Shown: positions 1-9,843, numbered from the stretch's first letter. The stretch is DNA of 64,000 nt from Ruegeria arenilitoris (GCF_013030985.1 NZ_WPYP01000010.1:119704-183703); one strand, 5' to 3'. The notes: generated by a model from the letters alone, not told the origin. Made by a program: numbers and translations.

Positions 1-1111
1 GTGCGGTCCCGCCACCGATGGTGAACATGCGCACATCGCGATACATCCGCTCCAGAGGTTCACGATCGCAATAGCCGCGTGCGCCGAACATTTGCAGCGC
101 GTCGCTGACCACCTTTATGGCCATCTCGGACGCAAAGAGCTTGGCGCGGGCGGCCATCGTCATGTCGGGATACTGGCTGCCTTTTGGACCACGTGAACGC
201 GCCGCTTCATGGAGAAGCAGCCGGGCCGCATGAACTTGAGTATCCATATCGGCGAGCATCCATTGAAGCCCCTGGAATTCTGCGAGCGGGCGTCCGAACT
301 GTTCGCGTTGCAAGAGATAGCGTTTGGCATGTTCGAGCGCCCCTGCCGCGACACCCATGGCAATGGTGCCGGCACCAACGCGTTGCGAATTATACGCGTT
401 CATCAGGTCGGCGAAACCGCGCTTGAGACCCGAAGGTGGTTTGACCAGCCATTTCTCGTCGATCTCGACATTCTCGAACCGCAATTCTGCTTCGGGCATA
501 CCGCACAGGCCCATTGTGTATTCGCGGCCCACTACGGTGAACCCCTTTGGCATGTCACCCGAGATCGGGTCGGCAAGCAGAATGAAGCCGCCAATCCCCT
601 GTTCCACGCCTGCCTCATCGAGCACGCGGGCAAATATCAGGTGGAGCTTCGAAACCCCACCACCTGTGATCCAGTGCTTGGTCCCGTTGAGGATGTATGT
701 GCTACCGTGTTTCCGGGCAGTAGTCTGCATTTCAGTCGCGGCACTTCCCGCGTCAGGTTCCGTAATGCAGATCGCGGGCTTGTCTCCTGCCAGCACATGT
801 TGAGCGCAAAAAGCCTTCTGCTCGTCATTGCCATAACCCATGACCGCGCTGATACCGCCCATGTTGCCTTCGACAACGATGCGGGCCGTCAGGGTGCAGG
901 CTTTCGCGATCTCTTCGACCACCATGGTCACATCCAGAAAACTCGCGCCCTGCCCGCCATATTTCTTTGGAATGGACATGCCCATGATGCCGGCATCAAC
1001 CAGTTCGCCAATGTTCGGCCAGCAATAGGCGCGCGATCTGTCCCACTCAGTGGCGCGTTTCTCAAATCCTGGGGCCAGTTCTCTTGCAACGTTCACAAGC
1101 GGATGCGTCAT
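1..1111 (-). CDS. Acyl-CoA dehydrogenase (C-terminal part beyond window)
   Basis: FAD-dependent alpha,beta-dehydrogenation of an acyl-CoA thioester is the expected reaction. About 370 codons are visible; the gene leaves the window at position 1. The translation shows the family layout: N-terminal helical domain (PKKYGGQGAS), middle beta domain with CITEPDAGS and NGTKHWITGG, and the start of the C-terminal helical domain (QREQFGRPLAEFQG, MFGARGY). The ATG at 1111 is the start that keeps the N-terminal helices; no strong Shine-Dalgarno precedes it. It is divergent from a LysR gene across 95 bp, so that regulator probably controls it. Substrate chain length cannot be read from sequence; some relatives act on sulfur-containing acyl-CoAs. 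Confidence 0.85.
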   Translation of the reverse strand, partial: MTHPLVNVARELAPGFEKRATEWDRSRAYCWPNIGELVDAGIMGMSIPKKYGGQGASFLDVTMVVEEIAKACTLTARIVVEGNMGGISAVMGYGNDEQKAFCAQHVLAGDKPAICITEPDAGSAATEMQTTARKHGSTYILNGTKHWITGGGVSKLHLIFARVLDEAGVEQGIGGFILLADPISGDMPKGFTVVGREYTMGLCGMPEAELRFENVEIDEKWLVKPPSGLKRGFADLMNAYNSQRVGAGTIAMGVAAGALEHAKRYLLQREQFGRPLAEFQGLQWMLADMDTQVHAARLLLHEAARSRGPKGSQYPDMTMAARAKLFASEMAIKVVSDALQMFGARGYCDREPLERMYRDVRMFTIGGGTA

Positions 1112-1175
1112 GGCGTGTCCATCGTTTCTGTTTTCACCAGAATACGCTTGCGGAAATACAACTCAATCGAATAAG

Positions 1176-1189
1176 ATTTGATATCAAAT
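1176..1189. promoter_or_regulatory. Candidate LysR operator, perfect 14-bp palindrome
   Basis: ATTTGATATCAAAT is a perfect palindrome in the 95-bp divergent spacer, 18 bp before the LysR ATG. A wider AAGAT...ATCTT pair surrounds it. LysR-type proteins usually bind such dyads and repress their own gene while activating the divergent one. Binding by the adjacent regulator is inferred. Confidence 0.55.
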
Positions 1190-1206
1190 GCAGATCTTCT
1201 TAAGTT

Positions 1207-2082
1207 ATGCAGACACGCTCTCTCAGAACCCTCATGCGGATCTCCAAGGTCGGCTCCTTTGCAAAGGCGGCCGAGCAACTGAACATGACATTGTCCGCAC
1301 TTTCCATGCAGATGAAGGCACTCGAGACAGAGCTTGGCGTTGATCTCTTTGACCGCACCGTGCGACCACCGCGACTTACGCCAATCGGTCGGGCCATCGT
1401 CGAGGCAGCGATCCCGCTCCTGCAGAATGAAGATAGCCTTCTCGAAATCTGCCGCCCGACGGACACGCTGGTCGGGCATTTCCGAATTGGATTTGTCACA
1501 ACAGCTGCCGTTCGCCTGCTGCCGGGCTTCCTGAACAACGCAAAGCATCACGCACCGCTAGCGACCTTCTCGTTTGAAACCGGCCTGTCCAAGGCTCTAC
1601 AGGAGAAGGTCGTCAGCGGACAGCTTGATGCCGCGCTTGTCACGGATGCCGAAGGTGTTCCTGACGCGCTTGCGGAATTGGTGCTTCGAGAGGAACCCTT
1701 TGTCTTTGCGGCCCATGAGAGCTTGCTGAAAGACGGCCTCGGGGGGTTATTGAATACGCAGCCATTCTTTCACTTCATGCCCGACACAGGGATCGGAAAA
1801 CTCATTGCTGGAGAGATGCTTAAGCACGAAAGACCAGAGGATTCCGAGACTATTGTCCTCGATAACCTTGAAGCGATCATGGAGTGTATCTCGGCGGGTC
1901 TGGGATTTACGCTTCTGCCCGCCCCCGATGTTATGCGGTATCGGTCTGACGACGTCAAAAGCATCCGTCTTCCCCAAACTTCAGCCAGAAAACTTGTTCT
2001 TGCAACCGCGTGCCAGGGTGCACTGGCCGGAAGGGAGGCGGTACTCGCGGGGCTGTTTTTAGCCGACGAGACTCACGCTTAG
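1207..2082 (+). CDS. LysR-family transcriptional regulator
   Basis: 291 residues, the usual LysR length. The N-terminal winged helix-turn-helix spans about residues 1-60, with typical signatures SFAKAAEQLNMTLSALSMQMKALE and FDRTVRPPRLTPIG. The rest is a periplasmic-binding-like effector domain, ending near the C-terminal SLGF/GLGFTLLP element (about residues 225-235). It is divergent from the acyl-CoA dehydrogenase gene, so it likely regulates that gene in response to an acid or CoA ester; the effector is unknown. The start ATG at 1207 lies just after the palindromic operator candidate. Confidence 0.85.
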   Translation: MQTRSLRTLMRISKVGSFAKAAEQLNMTLSALSMQMKALETELGVDLFDRTVRPPRLTPIGRAIVEAAIPLLQNEDSLLEICRPTDTLVGHFRIGFVTTAAVRLLPGFLNNAKHHAPLATFSFETGLSKALQEKVVSGQLDAALVTDAEGVPDALAELVLREEPFVFAAHESLLKDGLGGLLNTQPFFHFMPDTGIGKLIAGEMLKHERPEDSETIVLDNLEAIMECISAGLGFTLLPAPDVMRYRSDDVKSIRLPQTSARKLVLATACQGALAGREAVLAGLFLADETHA

Positions 2083-2248
2083 GGCGAATAAAACAAACCT
2101 TTCCTACGCTCGTGGCCTTGGCTGAATCGGCGAGGATCCTGAAGCAACTGAGCAACCCTGAGCAATACCGTGACATTCACGTTCAAGGACAGCCCAAAGC
2201 CGCCTTCTGTCGCGTGCAATCCATGATGCATTGCGGCGCGTGATAGGA

Positions 2249-2269
2249 GACATTCGCTGCGCTTGCGAA
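2249..2269. repeat. Dispersed intergenic repeat core, copy 1
   Basis: This 21-bp stretch begins GACATTCGCTGCG and is closely matched at 28335-28355 and 60000-60020, each time in a gene-free spacer. It lies in the 227-bp convergent gap between the LysR and MttB-family genes. Membership of a Rhodobacteraceae intergenic repeat family is inferred. Confidence 0.4.
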
Positions 2270-2309
2270 ACTGGGCTCTGCGCGAACTCCCCCATACAAT
2301 CATTCAAGT

Positions 2310-3827
2310 TCAGTGCCAGATATCCGGCAACTGTTCCTTTCTGCGGGCCATGAAGGCTTGGAGCTCTTCGTCAATTCCCTCGTCGAGATGCGGTGCGTCA
2401 TATTCCTTGAGGCTGGACTTCCACTTAGCGTTGGCCCGTTGCGCCATGTCGGCCGCGCCTTTTTCGGACCAGTTTTCAAACGCCTGTGTGTCCGACAGTT
2501 CGGCGTCATAAAATGCGGTCTCGTAGTGCCTGAGGGTATGGGCGCAACCAAAGAAATGCCCACCCGGGCCGACCTCGGCGAATGCGTCCATGGCAAAGGC
2601 ATCATCCTCGAGGGTCAAGCCGGCCAGAAACCTGTGCATTGCGCCCAGATAGTCCGCATCCATGACCAGCTTTTCGTAGGATAGCGTCAAGGCGCCTTCC
2701 AGCCAGCCCGCAGATTGCAGCACGAAATTCGCGCCGCTAAGAACCGCGGCGTGCAAGGCGGTCACGCTTTCCATCATAGCTTGCGCGTCGGGCAGTTTGG
2801 AGCTGGTGAATGCGCCCGAACACCGCACGGGAAGGCCTACCCGCCGCGCCAACTGGCCGGCCACGTAAGATGCCAGTGCAGATTCCGGGGTGCCAAATGA
2901 AGGTGAGCCGGTCTTCAGATCAACCGAAGTAACAAAATTGCCAAAGATCACCGGCGCACCCGGGCGGACAAGCTGAGCCAGCGCGCATCCCACCAGGACT
3001 TCGGAATAGGCCTGGGTCACTGCCGCGATCATCGACACCGGCGCCGTGGCACCTCCCAGAACGAAGGGGACGATGACCGGGCATTGCCCGGCGGCTGCAT
3101 AAGTGCGGATTGCCCCCGACATGGCATAGTCGAAGACCAGCGGAGAATTCATGTTGATATTTGCCATGATTACGCAGTTCCGATCCACAAAATCTGAACC
3201 GAAGGCAATGCGCGCCATCTCAATGCTGTCGGCAGCCCGTTCGGGAGCGGTGACCGATCCCATGAAAGGTTTGTCAGTCCATTTCAAATGGGCATAAACC
3301 ATATCCAGATGGCGCTTGTTCACCGGCAAATCGGTAGGTTCACAGGTGGTTCCGCCGGAATGGTGCAGCCAGGGCGACGTGTATACAAGTTTTGTCAGGT
3401 TCTCGAAATCCCGGATTGTTCCATAGCGACGACCACCGTCAAGATCGCTAACAAATGGCATGCCGTAGGCCGGGGCAAATATCACGTTATTGCCGCCCAG
3501 CTCGACGGTCCGTGCTGGGTTTCGGGCGTGCTGCCGAAAGACCCTCGGTGCCGTTTTGAGTAGATTTTGCAACAGCCCGGGTGGGAAACGCACCCGATCA
3601 CCCGATACATCCGCACCGGATGCGCGCCACAGCTTCAACGCCTCGGGGTCATCGAGGAATTTTACCCCAACCTCCTGCAGGAGTTGCTCGGATCGAGCCT
3701 CAATCAACTCCAGCCCTTCATCGTGCATCAGGTCATAGGTGGGGATCTCGCGGCGGGCACCCGAGATCAGCGGCGCCTTGATTTGCTCCGAATTTCGGCG
3801 GGTATGACGTCGACGCGTCGCTGGCAT
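2310..3827 (-). CDS. Trimethylamine methyltransferase (MttB) family protein, non-pyrrolysine type
   Basis: 505 residues of the MttB superfamily TIM-barrel fold, which moves a methyl group from a quaternary or tertiary amine onto a corrinoid protein. The frame is open with no internal amber codon, so this is the non-pyrrolysine branch that includes glycine betaine methyltransferases. Recognisable segments are YGMPFVSDLDGGRRYGT, FMGSVTAPERA and GCALAQLVRPGAPVIFGNF. The ATG at 3827 has a good AGGAAAG ribosome site. No corrinoid protein or reactivase gene is nearby, so the partner must be elsewhere. The substrate is not predictable; betaines or other methylated amines fit a marine roseobacter. 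The gene stands alone, convergent with LysR. Confidence 0.85.
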   Translation of the reverse strand: MPATRRRHTRRNSEQIKAPLISGARREIPTYDLMHDEGLELIEARSEQLLQEVGVKFLDDPEALKLWRASGADVSGDRVRFPPGLLQNLLKTAPRVFRQHARNPARTVELGGNNVIFAPAYGMPFVSDLDGGRRYGTIRDFENLTKLVYTSPWLHHSGGTTCEPTDLPVNKRHLDMVYAHLKWTDKPFMGSVTAPERAADSIEMARIAFGSDFVDRNCVIMANINMNSPLVFDYAMSGAIRTYAAAGQCPVIVPFVLGGATAPVSMIAAVTQAYSEVLVGCALAQLVRPGAPVIFGNFVTSVDLKTGSPSFGTPESALASYVAGQLARRVGLPVRCSGAFTSSKLPDAQAMMESVTALHAAVLSGANFVLQSAGWLEGALTLSYEKLVMDADYLGAMHRFLAGLTLEDDAFAMDAFAEVGPGGHFFGCAHTLRHYETAFYDAELSDTQAFENWSEKGAADMAQRANAKWKSSLKEYDAPHLDEGIDEELQAFMARRKEQLPDIWH

Positions 3828-4162
3828 GAGCTTTCCTGCAATTCACGGTTTTAATACGGCATAGTTCTCCAAACAGGTGGAACAGTCTGCTCCAGGAACG
3901 ACCAAGGCGGTTGATCCCGACACAATTCCGCTCAATGTAAAAAGAAACTTAAAAACCGCTTTGGCTAAATTAACCATCGGCCGAATGCCTGACCGCCTTT
4001 CAGTGAAACGACCGGCCCAGACCAGACACTGGCCGGGATCCTGAAATGCTACGAGTGCAGCCCGATTTGCGGACATTTGCGGCAAGCCGCAAAGTAAGAA
4101 CCTGGTTGAACTCACAGCAGTTCTACTTTGCTCGGGGCCATGCAACATCCGGATAGCGCCGC
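3828..4162. other. Gene-free spacer, 335 bp
   Basis: This spacer lies upstream of the MttB-family gene and downstream of the cyclase gene. I see no convincing gene. Around 4060-4105 there is a GC-rich patch, TTTGCGGACATTTGCGGC, followed by GCCGCAAAG, that can fold. It weakly resembles the intergenic repeats seen elsewhere. No cobalamin riboswitch core was recognised. Confidence 0.5.
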
Positions 4163-6382
4163 CTAGTCTACCCGGCGCCGGAATTCGGACTCGAATACAC
4201 CGAAGGAATAGACATTCGCGACGTATTTGACCGCATCCGTCGATTTTTCCCGGTCGATATAGACGTTGCTACACTCTTCGCGGCCGACATGGACTGCCTC
4301 CGAGCGATGGCAGTACTGACTGTCCCGGATCGCCCAACGCGACGTGATTGGTTGGCCATCCATCCAGCCGAAATGCATAACGGTCACACCCTCGGACGGA
4401 TGATCTTGCCGGTAGGGCATACCGAAGGGGCCGGTGTCGATGATTTCCTCGTATTCATCCGAGAAGAGCGCGACCAATTCGTCTTGCTCCAATCTGTCGG
4501 CTTCCCGCCCCTTCTCGAAATCGAATGGCGAGGCTGGCATTCCGACAGCGGAGAGCGCTTCGGCCCACGCTGCGTAGAGAGCCGGATCCGAGTACCGTCC
4601 GAAGTAACCCTTTTGCCAAAGGAGGTTGTTCCAGACTGTTTCCTTCAGAAACAGGTCCATGAACCGTTTCCCGATCTCTATTTCCCCGTTTTGGGCATGG
4701 GCCGCCGCCGCAAATATGTACTGATCGATCCGGTCGCTTTCTTCGGACGGGACCCGGCTCAGGAGCGCAAGCGCCCGGTCGACCTCGCCCAGGAGAAGGC
4801 GATGAAAGGCAAGCTCTCGCAATTCCGATGCATTGAGCCGGGGCGAAAGGTCTTCGTAGGCCGTGAATTCGGTGCGCGCTTCGTCATAGAGCCGGGCCGC
4901 CAGAAGCGCCTGGCCCAACACGTACCGCAGCCGGGGTTCATCAGGTTGCAGGAAGACGGCACCGCGGGCCTCGGTCAGGGCAGCGTTCCATTGTCGTTTC
5001 TCGATTTTGATGCCGATCTGAACCCCGAGGGCGTCCGGATGGGTATCGTCGACTTCGAGGATGTGGCGGACTGTTCGTTCCGCTTCCTCGAGCGCGTCGA
5101 GCGTATATCGGATGGTGTTGTAGCTACGGCTCCAGATGATGAAGTTTACGGTGGCGTAGCCTGCATGCGCAGCCAGAAAATCGGGATCCCGCTCGATCGC
5201 GCGTTCGTAGAGAGGCAGAGATTGTTCCAGTTCGAAGAAATTCCCGCTGGCCAGGAATCTTTCCGCTTCGGCAAAGGCCAGGAACGCTTCGATATCGGTT
5301 GTGGCCGGAGCCTGTAACACGGAGCGTTCCGGTGCCGACAAGGGACCCACGAGTTCGGCCGCGGCCTTTTGTTTGAGTCCGGCCAATAAATCGAAGAAGT
5401 CCGCAGGTGCCCCGCTAGCGCTTTCCTCCCAGATTACCGCGCCAGCATCGCCAAAATCCCTGAGCCTTACGGCAAGTTCAATCCGGTCGCCCTCGCGGGC
5501 CGCCATTCCGTCAAGCACGTACCGTATACCGGTCTCCAGGCCGATATCACCGGGTTCAAGTGCGATTCCGTTGTATCCGAGGGAGATGGAGTGCGGGACG
5601 GTTTGCAAACCCTCAACCCGTGACAGCGAGGCGATGAAATCCTCGGTCGCGGCGTCGGCAAGCGACCGGTCCCCGGCCGTGGCAGCGGCGAATGGAAGGA
5701 TCAGCAGGCGGTCGCCCCTCGGCTGGGGTGGTGCCAACCAGATCCAAGCGAGATATCCAGCAGCAATAAGCACCAAGGCGAGCGCCACCGCACCGAAGCG
5801 CAGGGTCGGCTTGGGCGTACGGCGGGCCGAGACGACGGTACCGGCATATTCGGGGTTCGGAAGCACCGCAAAGGCTGTGATTGGATCCTGGATGTTCTTG
5901 ACCTGTTGCGGGCCAAGATCCACGAAGCCGAGGTCGAGCTTACCGTGGACGTTCAGAAAGACCGGTTCGGATACGCAGATTCCTCCGGGGTCGGCGCAAC
6001 CTTCCAAGCGGGACGCGATATTCACCCCGTCACCGAAGATGTCGTCGCCATCATGCACGATCTCGCCGAGATTGATACCGATACGGTAAGCGATGCGACG
6101 GTCTTCGGGAATATCCACTTCGAGGTTGGCCATCTCGCGCTGTACCGCGACAGCCCATTCGACGGCGCTGACCACGCTTGAGAACTCAAGCAGCGCGCCG
6201 TCGCCCGTCGTCTTGACAATTCGTCCCCCGAAACCCCGCACCGCGGGGTCGATCAGATCGGTCCGGATCGCCTTTTGGCGCGCCAGGGTGCCAGCCTCGT
6301 CCAATTGAACGAGGCGGCTGTAGCCGACCATATCGATCGCAACGATGGCCGCCAGCCGACGTTGAAACATCTCCTGAACCAA
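4163..6382 (-). CDS. Class III adenylate/guanylate cyclase with membrane helix and TPR-like C-terminal region
   Basis: 739 residues. The cyclase homology domain is at about 8-170: metal-binding aspartates in AIDMVGYSRL (D17) and KTTGDGALLEF (D61), and the NxxxR transition-state pair in FGDGVNIASRLEG (N121, R125). One membrane segment follows at about 195-217. The rest resembles the FlgO/TolB-like plus tetratricopeptide module of rhizobial and roseobacter CHD-TPR cyclases. It likely makes cAMP at the inner membrane, with the C-terminal part as sensor or scaffold. The start at 6382 is TTG with GGGGGATC upstream; the ATG at 6370 is an alternative. A separate, decapitated member of this family lies at 57295-57942. 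Confidence 0.85.
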   Translation of the reverse strand: MVQEMFQRRLAAIVAIDMVGYSRLVQLDEAGTLARQKAIRTDLIDPAVRGFGGRIVKTTGDGALLEFSSVVSAVEWAVAVQREMANLEVDIPEDRRIAYRIGINLGEIVHDGDDIFGDGVNIASRLEGCADPGGICVSEPVFLNVHGKLDLGFVDLGPQQVKNIQDPITAFAVLPNPEYAGTVVSARRTPKPTLRFGAVALALVLIAAGYLAWIWLAPPQPRGDRLLILPFAAATAGDRSLADAATEDFIASLSRVEGLQTVPHSISLGYNGIALEPGDIGLETGIRYVLDGMAAREGDRIELAVRLRDFGDAGAVIWEESASGAPADFFDLLAGLKQKAAAELVGPLSAPERSVLQAPATTDIEAFLAFAEAERFLASGNFFELEQSLPLYERAIERDPDFLAAHAGYATVNFIIWSRSYNTIRYTLDALEEAERTVRHILEVDDTHPDALGVQIGIKIEKRQWNAALTEARGAVFLQPDEPRLRYVLGQALLAARLYDEARTEFTAYEDLSPRLNASELRELAFHRLLLGEVDRALALLSRVPSEESDRIDQYIFAAAAHAQNGEIEIGKRFMDLFLKETVWNNLLWQKGYFGRYSDPALYAAWAEALSAVGMPASPFDFEKGREADRLEQDELVALFSDEYEEIIDTGPFGMPYRQDHPSEGVTVMHFGWMDGQPITSRWAIRDSQYCHRSEAVHVGREECSNVYIDREKSTDAVKYVANVYSFGVFESEFRRRVD

Positions 6383-6565
6383 ACCGATCCCCCACGCCGC
6401 GTTGGCGGACAGTATAGGAAATTCTCCGGAAGATGACGAGTTGGGTGCTTAAGGCCGATGCTTGAGGTCACCGGTGCCTGCCCGTACAGTTCAGGGCGGC
6501 CCTCAGCGGTCAATAGCTTGATGTATAAGATGCTGCAGCGCGGCTGAAAGAAGTTTATGTCCAAA

Positions 6566-9500
6566 TTACCATAGGTGTTCCAAGTTGGCTCTAACCCCCC
6601 AAGCTTCGAATTGCGCATCACCCAAGCCGTCATAAGATCCGACAAGCGAAAACATCGTCCCGTTTTCGTATGAATAGCTGAGCCCGGCTTCAATTTGTGC
6701 CCGCAAGCCTTCGTCGGCCAATTGGCTTACATCATTCGTAGCCACAAAATCGGCGGCAGAGTTCTTTTGAGCAAAAGTCCATATTCCCTTTATCGCAAGT
6801 TGAGGGGTCACAAATGCCCCACCTTGCGACTGGAACGTACTGGCAAATGTCGGCCCGAATTCCAGTGAACCTGTCTCTAGCTGAATTTCCGGGATGCGGT
6901 TTCCGAAGCTGTCGTTGTAGCCGCGCGTTTCTTCACGATACCAGTTCAGGCGAAGTTCAGGTTGTATGAGTAAGTCACCGACGACGTATTCGCCCGTTAG
7001 CGCGGCAGTAGCCAATGCGCGCTCGGCCGAGAACTTGTCGCTATATGTGCTGTAAGTCGCAGCAGAGTTCTGTGACAACCCCCAGGCGATGCGGGCATCC
7101 AAGTAGAGTGAATCCGTCAATCTTGTCGTCAGATAAGGACCAATCATAAAACCGTAACCATCGGCCTCACCCGACCCACTGTCATCGGCATAATCTGCCC
7201 AGTCGAACTGCGCGCCAATTCCCAGCAACAGATCGCGCGTCAGCAAATAATCCAAGCCCATATGCAGGATGGCAAAATCCCCTTCGCCGCCATTGGCGTT
7301 GTACTTCGAATATGCCGCCTCAATCCAAACATCAAACGGGGCAATGGGTTGTTTCGACGCTTTGTTGTCTGGCTCTGCAACGAACCCACTAATAACCTCA
7401 CTTTCTGCCCGGTGCAGGAAGCTGAGTTGAGGAACCGGTCGCGGAGCGCCCTGTGATGCGGCTGCACGGCTGTCATTCAACTCCACTCCGACCTGCCCAA
7501 GAACTTGAAGCACATCCGCATTCAATTGGGTCTCAGCGGCCTGTGCGCGAGAGTTCCGAAGAGAATAGGAGAAATTGATTTCCTGCTCTCCGATCTGTGC
7601 TGAAAATGGGATGCTGCCGTTTTGGAACGACAATCCCATACCCGAAATGCCACCATTGTTGCTGGCGCGCCCTTGCAGCCGGTTCAAGCGTCGTTGAGAG
7701 GCTGGCTGGTTGGCCATGATCAAGCGTCCGCGACTTTCAATGAACGAACCAATCAGGCGAACCGTATCTTCCACGGTCGTGTTTCGTACAACCACCTGCT
7801 TCGCGGCCAGATTCAGATTGCCTGCACCATCACGTGCCACACCGGCAACTACATCTATTGTCAGATCTCCGGCACCGGTGGGTCTGATCCGAGCACGATA
7901 TGAGACTGCGCTCTGCACCGCGAAACCTGAAACCGTACCATTTCCGATGGTGACATCCGCCGGTTCGAAACCGGTGACGGGCTCAGAAAAGCGAACAGTT
8001 ATTGAAAACTCCTCCTGCCCGGCAAATGACTTGGGCGCGTTAAGAACCTCAACCGTCGGAGAGGTGAAGTCGCCGGCCGTCAGTACGGTATCGTTGTCAG
8101 TCGCAGAGTTATTGTTGGCAATCGGGTCTGACCGCGATGATGTGGCGGTCGCAGTATTTGACAAAGTGCCTGTGGCTGTTGGTGAGATCGTACAAGTTGC
8201 CGAATAGGTGACAGAACTGCCGGAGGGCATGTTAAGCGTTTCGGAAATGTTGCCTGAGCCTGATGCCGTATTCCCGGACGCGCCACCCGCAGCGACCGAG
8301 TTATAGCTGCAACCGGTCAATTCAGATGGGAAATTATCGGTGACGCTTACCGACGGATCACCCAAGGGGCCTCCGTTCGCGACAATGATCGTGTAGGTCA
8401 GGCTGTTACCGGTTACAACAGAGGTCAATCCATCTGTATTTGTGACCGAGATATCGGTTTCATCGGTTACCGCAAGCGATGCATTGGCCGCAGGATAGCT
8501 GAAAGCCTGCCCCAAGAAAGTGCCGGTAAAAGTGCTGGTCGTGAGTGTCTGGGCACCGATGGCCAGGCCCTCCACGTCCAATTCAATCGTACAGGTGTCG
8601 GTTATGGTTCCACTCGCCACAGAAATGGAATTGCTTCCAGCAAGTGCGGTGACGGTTGGACAGGTGCCATTTGTGCTCAGGCCATTGGGGTTGGCGATGG
8701 TTGCTCCGGCGGAAAGGCTTATGGTCTGGCTATCGACGTTGAATCCGATTGCAGAAGGGTCAGTAAACTGAAGACTGAGTCGGGTGAGCCCGCCCACTGC
8801 AATTGTGCCTTGGCTGAAGGATGCAGTCAGCGTCGGATCAGGCTGGCCTTGGCCAGCAACCACAAAATCGTACAACGCCACGCTTGTGTCATTGGTGGTC
8901 ACCTCGACTACGGCATTTCGTCCGCCGACCGCGCCTGGATCAAAGCGCAGTGTGAATGTTGTGCTATCGCCCGGGGCCACATTGGTGGCCGGTGGCGTGA
9001 CAACTGCAAAGTCACTGACAGCAGCACCAGTGACGGCCACGTTGGAAATCGTCAGCTGCCCGGTGCCGGTATTGTTGATCGAATAGGTCCGATCCGCAAA
9101 CTGGTTCCCTCCAATAGCCCGGGACGGAAACACCGTGTGATCGGCATCGATTGGTGTTGTATCGCCATCCGCTATCACCGAACCATTGCCGCTGATCTGA
9201 ATGTTAGGTGCTGTACCCGGGGCCGCGCCGCTATATACGCCTCCGGCAATAGTGCCGGGTGTCAGGAAATAGGCGTCCCCGGTGCGCGAAAGGGTCGACC
9301 CGGAAACCCCGAACGTACCGCCGCTTTCAGCAGGTGCAGTGATGGTTAACGGGCAACTGCCGCCGTCGTTCAGTGTCACCTCACCCAACCCGGTGCCTGC
9401 CCCTGTCACCGAAGTTGCGCCCGGACAACTGATGGACGTGATGCTCAGCGGGGTTCCCCTGTTTGAGAACGAGACCCGCATGACGTTACCGGCCGATGCT

Positions 9501-9808
9501 GGACGCGCGACACCCGGCAGGCCAAGGCATATTGCGTCAGGCGTGTTCAAAGGTGTGCTCGCACTGGCGCAACCGACAGGTAAATTATCGTACTCACTTA
9601 CAAAGATGATGCCTCCGTCTCCGGCGATGCAGTCGTTGAACTGAAACGTACCGATGCCTGCCAAACCACCAATGGTGGCAGTGCCACCAATGGTCCGACT
9701 TGGGCAGGCAAGCTGCGCGGCGGCCTTTTCGGTCATACTTATCAAAAAGGGAAATGCCAGTACCACGAGCAATGCCCATTTGCCCGGCAATGCGCAGCGT
9801 AGATTCAT
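6566..9808 (-). CDS. Autotransporter with Ig-like passenger domains
   Basis: About 1080 residues from the ATG at 9808 (GAGGG upstream; an in-frame TTG lies at 9823). A signal peptide (WALLVVLAFPFLISM ... AAAQ) is followed by a passenger with a choice-of-anchor-D type domain (SINNTGTGQLTISNVAV, about 240-330), a DUF11-like domain (SVTDNFPSELTGC, about 450-560) and an Ig-like domain (FSEPVTGFEPADVTIGNG, about 580-680). The last 280 residues form an autotransporter beta-barrel (GLDYLLTRDLLLGIGAQFDW) ending in LEHLW. It should be exported by Sec and displayed on the outer membrane. It begins 35 bp after the stop of the other autotransporter, so the two are probably co-transcribed. Ligand unknown; adhesion is plausible. 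Confidence 0.85.
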   Translation of the reverse strand: MNLRCALPGKWALLVVLAFPFLISMTEKAAAQLACPSRTIGGTATIGGLAGIGTFQFNDCIAGDGGIIFVSEYDNLPVGCASASTPLNTPDAICLGLPGVARPASAGNVMRVSFSNRGTPLSITSISCPGATSVTGAGTGLGEVTLNDGGSCPLTITAPAESGGTFGVSGSTLSRTGDAYFLTPGTIAGGVYSGAAPGTAPNIQISGNGSVIADGDTTPIDADHTVFPSRAIGGNQFADRTYSINNTGTGQLTISNVAVTGAAVSDFAVVTPPATNVAPGDSTTFTLRFDPGAVGGRNAVVEVTTNDTSVALYDFVVAGQGQPDPTLTASFSQGTIAVGGLTRLSLQFTDPSAIGFNVDSQTISLSAGATIANPNGLSTNGTCPTVTALAGSNSISVASGTITDTCTIELDVEGLAIGAQTLTTSTFTGTFLGQAFSYPAANASLAVTDETDISVTNTDGLTSVVTGNSLTYTIIVANGGPLGDPSVSVTDNFPSELTGCSYNSVAAGGASGNTASGSGNISETLNMPSGSSVTYSATCTISPTATGTLSNTATATSSRSDPIANNNSATDNDTVLTAGDFTSPTVEVLNAPKSFAGQEEFSITVRFSEPVTGFEPADVTIGNGTVSGFAVQSAVSYRARIRPTGAGDLTIDVVAGVARDGAGNLNLAAKQVVVRNTTVEDTVRLIGSFIESRGRLIMANQPASQRRLNRLQGRASNNGGISGMGLSFQNGSIPFSAQIGEQEINFSYSLRNSRAQAAETQLNADVLQVLGQVGVELNDSRAAASQGAPRPVPQLSFLHRAESEVISGFVAEPDNKASKQPIAPFDVWIEAAYSKYNANGGEGDFAILHMGLDYLLTRDLLLGIGAQFDWADYADDSGSGEADGYGFMIGPYLTTRLTDSLYLDARIAWGLSQNSAATYSTYSDKFSAERALATAALTGEYVVGDLLIQPELRLNWYREETRGYNDSFGNRIPEIQLETGSLEFGPTFASTFQSQGGAFVTPQLAIKGIWTFAQKNSAADFVATNDVSQLADEGLRAQIEAGLSYSYENGTMFSLVGSYDGLGDAQFEAWGVRANLEHLW

Positions 9809-9843
9809 CTGCTCAGCCCTCAATTTCCGCTAACCGTTTCTGA

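Noticed and set aside
209..1174. Long plus-strand frame of 321 codons
   Set aside because: It is antisense to the acyl-CoA dehydrogenase, whose family motifs are clear; the plus-strand product has no family resemblance.
3843..4148. 101-codon frame in the spacer after the cyclase gene
   Set aside because: No ribosome site, no family resemblance, and it contains repeat-like sequence.
3828..4162. Cobalamin riboswitch upstream of the MttB-family gene
   Set aside because: No B12-box-like core was found in the spacer.
4289..6089. Long plus-strand frames opposite the cyclase gene
   Set aside because: Composition-driven shadows of a high-GC gene with recognisable catalytic residues on the minus strand.
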